This document shows, piece after piece, positions 6,308-9,248 of a DNA stretch of 9,248 nucleotides (the stretch's first letter is position 1; each line of letters begins with the position of its first letter). The notes beneath the pieces are model-generated. The model saw nothing but the letters and a program-made list of their open reading frames with translations. It was not told the origin of the DNA and searched no databases. The position numbers were made by a program, and so were the translations under genes. Source of the stretch: Dysgonomonas sp. (GTDB lineage: Bacteria > Bacteroidota > Bacteroidia > Bacteroidales > Dysgonomonadaceae); contig DQAM01000201.1 of the NCBI GenBank assembly GCA_003523545.1, positions 1 to 9,248 on the forward strand, written 5' to 3'.

Positions 6308-6883
6308 ATGAAAAGAGTAATTGTCATTATATTAACCTCATTAATAGCTATTAATGGGTATAGTCAAACATATCTAGGATTTAAAGGAGCTTTTAGCATT
6401 TCTTCTTTGACAACCGGCGATGCCGGCAGTCGTCCAGGATTTAATGTTGGGGCAGTCTTATTTACTCCTGTTTCGGAAAGTTGGTATTTTAATCCCAACA
6501 TTCTGTTTTCACTGAATGGAGCTAAATCTGCTGAAAATTATGATCCCGATTTTTCTTCTCATTTTTATTCTATAGAAACACCTATTTTACTTTCATACAG
6601 AATCGGCGACGAACAAGTAAGTTTTGGCTTTGACATGGGAGTATTCGCCCGATATGGATTATTCGGAGGATATTGGACCGATACAGCCGAAGGTAGGATA
6701 AAACCCGACATATTCGACTCTCATAAACGATTTGATGTAGGTCCCCAACTAGGAATGAGTGTTATTGTCAATAAAATTTATATGGGATGTGGAGTCCAAT
6801 ATGGGTTAATAAAACCCTGGGAGAATAGGAGAGGAAAATATCTGAACTATAATTTAAGTTTCGGTTATTTGTTTGAATTATAA
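6308..6883 (+). CDS. Outer-membrane beta-barrel protein (PorT-like family)
   Basis: A 191-residue secreted protein and the only plus-strand gene in the window. Residues 1-20 (MKRVIVIILTSLIAINGYSQ) are a typical Sec signal peptide with cleavage near 18-20. The mature part is rich in alternating aromatic and hydrophobic strands, for example YLGFKGAFSIS, SWYFNPNILFSLNG, YSIETPILLSYRIG, VSFGFDMGVFARYG and RFDVGPQLGMSVIV, and it ends NLSFGYLFEL with aromatic residues near the C-terminus. This pattern fits the small barrels of the Bacteroidota outer-membrane beta-barrel family (PF13568-like). The role is not known; members include PorT of the type IX system, but this protein is not identifiable as PorT itself. 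It has a strong own promoter and a hairpin terminator, so it is probably transcribed alone. Confidence 0.85.
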   Translation: MKRVIVIILTSLIAINGYSQTYLGFKGAFSISSLTTGDAGSRPGFNVGAVLFTPVSESWYFNPNILFSLNGAKSAENYDPDFSSHFYSIETPILLSYRIGDEQVSFGFDMGVFARYGLFGGYWTDTAEGRIKPDIFDSHKRFDVGPQLGMSVIVNKIYMGCGVQYGLIKPWENRRGKYLNYNLSFGYLFEL

Positions 6884-6896
6884 ATAATAAAAAACG

Positions 6897-6931
6897 AAAG
6901 CTTAAGATTCTCTCTTAAGCTTTTATTTTTT
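6897..6931. terminator. Bidirectional intrinsic terminator between convergent genes
   Basis: An 11-bp perfect stem, AAAGCTTAAGA (6897-6907) with TCTTAAGCTTT (6913-6923), encloses a 5-nt loop. It is followed by a T-rich tract (6921-6933) on the plus strand. On the minus strand the hairpin is followed by CGTTTTTTATT, so it can also stop transcription from the convergent gene. It lies 13 nt after the beta-barrel stop and 8 nt after the stop of the YdhR-like gene. Confidence 0.9.
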
Positions 6932-7231
6932 TTATATACCATGATTTATTTTTGATAAAGGTTCATTTACATTAAAATATTTGCATGTGACGTTTTTCGC
7001 TCCCATAGCTTCAACTCGCTTGGTATGCATTTCCACATATTTCTGTGCTGAATCCAAATCTTTAAACAAATATATTCCTCCACTTTCTTCTGTCTGAATA
7101 TTTTCAATCCATATTTTTGAGACGAATCCGGATTCAGTATTTATACTTTCAGCCAAAGGTTTGGCATTTTCGCTCAACGAGTCTCCCATCATCTCAGGAG
7201 GAAATCCAAAATTAACCTGTACTAAAATCAT
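6932..7231 (-). CDS. YdhR-family (putative monooxygenase) small protein
   Basis: A 99-residue protein closely resembling YdhR, a dimeric ferredoxin-like (ABM-type) fold described as a putative monooxygenase. Recognisable family segments are the start MILVQVNFGFP, NAKPLAESINTESGFVSKIW (22-41), GGIYLFKDLDSAQKYVEMHT (51-70) and the ending FNVNEPLSKIN. The family has no proven physiological substrate; related folds oxidise quinol-like aromatics without cofactors. The length matches E. coli YdhR. It follows the NADH dehydrogenase gene by 81 nt and may have its own promoter. A link to quinone chemistry is suggested only by that neighbour. It ends in the shared hairpin terminator. Confidence 0.88.
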   Translation of the reverse strand: MILVQVNFGFPPEMMGDSLSENAKPLAESINTESGFVSKIWIENIQTEESGGIYLFKDLDSAQKYVEMHTKRVEAMGAKNVTCKYFNVNEPLSKINHGI

Positions 7232-7261
7232 ATTTATATTATATCTAGTTCATAATTATCA

Positions 7262-7269
7262 CAAATATA
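7262..7269 (-). promoter_or_regulatory. Possible -7 element for the YdhR-like gene
   Basis: The minus strand reads TATATTTG, matching TAnnTTTG, with a predicted start about 25 nt before the ATG at 7231. The -33 position is poor: TTTA at a 20-nt spacing, 3 of 4 bases. The region is AT-rich, so the match is tentative. Confidence 0.35.
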
Positions 7270-7312
7270 ATATAGATATTCCAAGATGATAAAATATCAA
7301 TTATAAATTATA

Positions 7313-8662
7313 TCAATATTCCCTTTCCCGCCGATCAATATCGTCATACATCCGGTTCATTTTAGGTTTGATAAAGAGTCTTAAAGATACATCATAGGTT
7401 ATATATCCCCACACCCAATCAATAAAAACCGATATCTTATTCTTCATACCTATGATAGAAAGGATATGCACCCACAACCATAACCACCAAGCTATCGTTC
7501 CTCCGAAATGCAATTTCCAGAGATCAGCCACAGCTGCATTCCGACCGATAGTCGCCAATGACCCTCTGTCACTATAAACAAATTTATGCTTAGTAGTATT
7601 TCCTTTCGCCAAGTTGTTTAGATTCTTCGCCAAATTCTTTGCCATCTGCAAAGCAACCTGAGCCACCTGAGGATGTCCTTTTGGATATCTTTCGTCATTA
7701 GTCAACAGACACGTATCACCTATAGCATATATACCATCGTGTTCTGTGACAGCATTATATTCGTCAACGATAATCCGTCCTCTCATATACGAATTTTCAC
7801 TCATTCCAATGAGACCGTTTGGCTTAACTCCACCAACCCAAAATACATTACGAGAACGTATCTTCTCATTATTTGCTAACTCTACGAAAGGCCTGTTATA
7901 ATTATTGACAGGAATATTCTGATGAATAATTACTCCACGTTTCTTCAGTGTATCGGCAGCCTTTGCTGAAGCCTCTTCGGACATCCCAAACAATAAGCGA
8001 GGAGAAGCATCTACAAGGTGAATCTCCATCTGATTAAAGTCTAATTCCGGATAATCTTTAGGCAATACAGTTTTTTTCATATCGGCAAGAGCACCTGACA
8101 ATTCTACGCCGGTAGCCCCACCTCCAACAATTACAAAAGTGAGTAACTCTTTAAGTTTTTCTTCTGACTTAACGCTTAAAGCTTTTTCAAAACTCAGTAA
8201 TATCCTGTTACGGGCCAAAAGGGCTTCAGATATAGATTTCAATGCATAAGTCGATTCCTTAAGGTCATTATTGCCAAAGTAGTTGGTGTCGCATCCGGTA
8301 GCAATGACCAGATAATCGTAATTAATTATCCCGATACTCGTTTCCAAGACTTTTTCTTCCGGTCTGACACGTTTAGCCAGACAGCTTCGTACATGGAAGT
8401 CATCGCGATTGTGAAATGTTTTACGATGGGGATATGCAATCGAACTGGGCTCTAACCCGGCTGTTGCAACCTGATACAAAAGGGGCTGAAATTGATAATA
8501 ATTTACCTTATCGATCAGAACCACCTGAAAGTATTTCGAATTTATTTTTTTTGCAGTTTGAAGACCGGCAAATCCTCCTCCTATGATAACTATTCTTTTT
8601 CTATTGCCGGGATCAGGAATATTTGCTATTAGTTCCATTCTCATTCTGTTAGATATAATCAT
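7313..8662 (-). CDS. ndh: Type II NADH:quinone oxidoreductase (NDH-2)
   Basis: This non-proton-pumping flavoenzyme passes electrons from NADH to the quinone pool at the cytoplasmic membrane surface. The 449-residue protein has two Rossmann motifs: the FAD site IVIIGGGFAGLQTA (24-37) and the NADH site FVIVGGGATGVELSGALADM (176-195). The second FAD segment is YAIGDT (312-317). The quinone-site motif AQVALQ (334-339) is present with both Gln residues. The C-terminal Trp-rich segment AWWLWLWVHILSIIG (391-405) and the helix after it probably attach the protein to the membrane. Length and motifs are those of a complete enzyme. The ATG at 8662 is used; Met codons at residues 7 and 9 are alternatives, since the FAD motif starts only at residue 24. 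It lies 44 nt after dedA with no terminator between, so the two are probably co-transcribed. Confidence 0.94.
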   Translation of the reverse strand: MIISNRMRMELIANIPDPGNRKRIVIIGGGFAGLQTAKKINSKYFQVVLIDKVNYYQFQPLLYQVATAGLEPSSIAYPHRKTFHNRDDFHVRSCLAKRVRPEEKVLETSIGIINYDYLVIATGCDTNYFGNNDLKESTYALKSISEALLARNRILLSFEKALSVKSEEKLKELLTFVIVGGGATGVELSGALADMKKTVLPKDYPELDFNQMEIHLVDASPRLLFGMSEEASAKAADTLKKRGVIIHQNIPVNNYNRPFVELANNEKIRSRNVFWVGGVKPNGLIGMSENSYMRGRIIVDEYNAVTEHDGIYAIGDTCLLTNDERYPKGHPQVAQVALQMAKNLAKNLNNLAKGNTTKHKFVYSDRGSLATIGRNAAVADLWKLHFGGTIAWWLWLWVHILSIIGMKNKISVFIDWVWGYITYDVSLRLFIKPKMNRMYDDIDRREREY

Positions 8663-8706
8663 TCCAATGACTATATACTAAAACAATATTTACTATTATT
8701 TTGTTT

Positions 8707-9248
8707 TTAGGATTGCTTTCTAGCTTCCCATTTTGCCTTCACAACTTCATATACAGCAGGAAGGATGGAAACTATAACTATAATGATGACAACCTTATCT
8801 AGATTTTTTTCTACCCATTCCAATCGTCCTATCAATGCTCCCAAAATACAGAATATAGTCACCCATGCTATACCTCCGATCACATTGAACGAAAAGAAAT
8901 GCTTATAACTCATCCTGCCCATACCTGCCACAAAAGGGGCAAATGTGCGAACTATGGGAACGAAACGGGCCAGAATAATTGTTTTTCCACCGTGTTTTTT
9001 GTAAAACTGATTGGTCTTTTCCAGATACTCCTGTTTAAAAACCTTAGAATTCGGATTGCTGAACAGCTTTTCGCCGAAATATCGCCCGATGGTATAGTTA
9101 ACGGCATCGCCGAGGATAGCCGCAATTATCAGAAGGCCGATCAGCCAATATATATGTAAAGGGTTATCGGGACGGACGGCAATAGCTCCGGCTAAAAATA
9201 AAAGAGAATCGCCCGGAAGAAATGGGGTGACAACCAGTCCTGTCTCAC
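8707..9248 (-). CDS. DedA-family membrane protein (5' end beyond the right window edge)
   Basis: The open frame enters at 9246 and gives 179 residues to the TAA at 8707. It opens [20 protein letters not shown], the DedA/VTT signature with its acidic Glu and the PGDS turn. Further in, [20 protein letters not shown] contains the conserved R-F-x-P-x-x-R motif. Later hydrophobic segments are [20 protein letters not shown] and [18 protein letters not shown]. DedA proteins are inner-membrane transporters or lipid scramblases; several members are implicated in undecaprenyl-phosphate or phospholipid flipping and in envelope stress tolerance. The protein ends with the basic tail [10 protein letters not shown]. 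About 35-40 N-terminal residues are missing because of the window edge. An internal Met at 8931 should not be taken as the start, because the family motifs lie upstream of it. The gene precedes ndh on the same strand. Confidence 0.93.
   Translation of the reverse strand, partial: ETGLVVTPFLPGDSLLFLAGAIAVRPDNPLHIYWLIGLLIIAAILGDAVNYTIGRYFGEKLFSNPNSKVFKQEYLEKTNQFYKKHGGKTIILARFVPIVRTFAPFVAGMGRMSYKHFFSFNVIGGIAWVTIFCILGALIGRLEWVEKNLDKVVIIIVIVSILPAVYEVVKAKWEARKQS

Noticed and set aside
7286..7320. Repeated ATTGATAT and short inverted AATAT segments after the NDH-2 stop
   Set aside because: They are low-complexity AT-rich sequence with no stable stem and no T-tract, so I do not call a terminator.

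Overview
The window looks like a low-GC Bacteroidales chromosome, possibly Dysgonomonadaceae-like. The family-level guess is weak; the Bacteroidota-level call is stronger. It rests on Bacteroidota-type promoter signals (TTTG ... TAnnTTTG), very short leaders, an argR-GNAT-argG arginine cluster of the Bacteroides type, and TsaD, PorT-like barrel and NDH-2 sequences that resemble Bacteroidales proteins. Apart from one gene, everything is on the minus strand. There is no gene-free stretch longer than about 150 bases, and I saw no rRNA, tRNA, CRISPR array, insertion sequence or phage gene.

Region 1 (1-1270, minus) is the start of an arginine-biosynthesis operon: argR, then a GNAT acyltransferase, then argG, which runs off the left edge. 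The argR gene is interrupted by a single in-frame TAA. The stop falls where a Tyr codon would be expected, between the DNA-binding domain and the arginine-binding domain. A near-perfect ARG box sits 2 nt before the argR start codon, just downstream of a -7 element, which suggests autoregulation.

Region 2 (1349-6220, minus) looks like one operon led by tsaD (tRNA t6A synthesis). It continues through a DUF805-like membrane protein split into two ORFs, a VanW-family protein, an M48A (Ste24-type) membrane metalloprotease and an unrecognised three-helix membrane protein. Gaps are 22, 8, -3 (overlap), 17 and 20 nt. Removing one TA from a short TATATA run fuses the two DUF805-like ORFs, and the fused junction resembles a later segment of the same protein. 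This supports a recent frameshift or a sequence error.

Region 3 (6161-6931) has a divergent promoter pair, a plus-strand outer-membrane beta-barrel protein, and a strong hairpin terminator between convergent genes.

Region 4 (6932-9248, minus) holds dedA (5' end beyond the right edge), a type II NADH dehydrogenase, and a YdhR-family small monooxygenase-like protein.

Most of the window is ordinary core and accessory gene content. The points that deserve attention are the two disrupted genes (argR and the DUF805-like gene), the ARG box arrangement, and the unassigned GNAT enzyme in the arginine operon. I did not find convincing evidence of a wholly new system.
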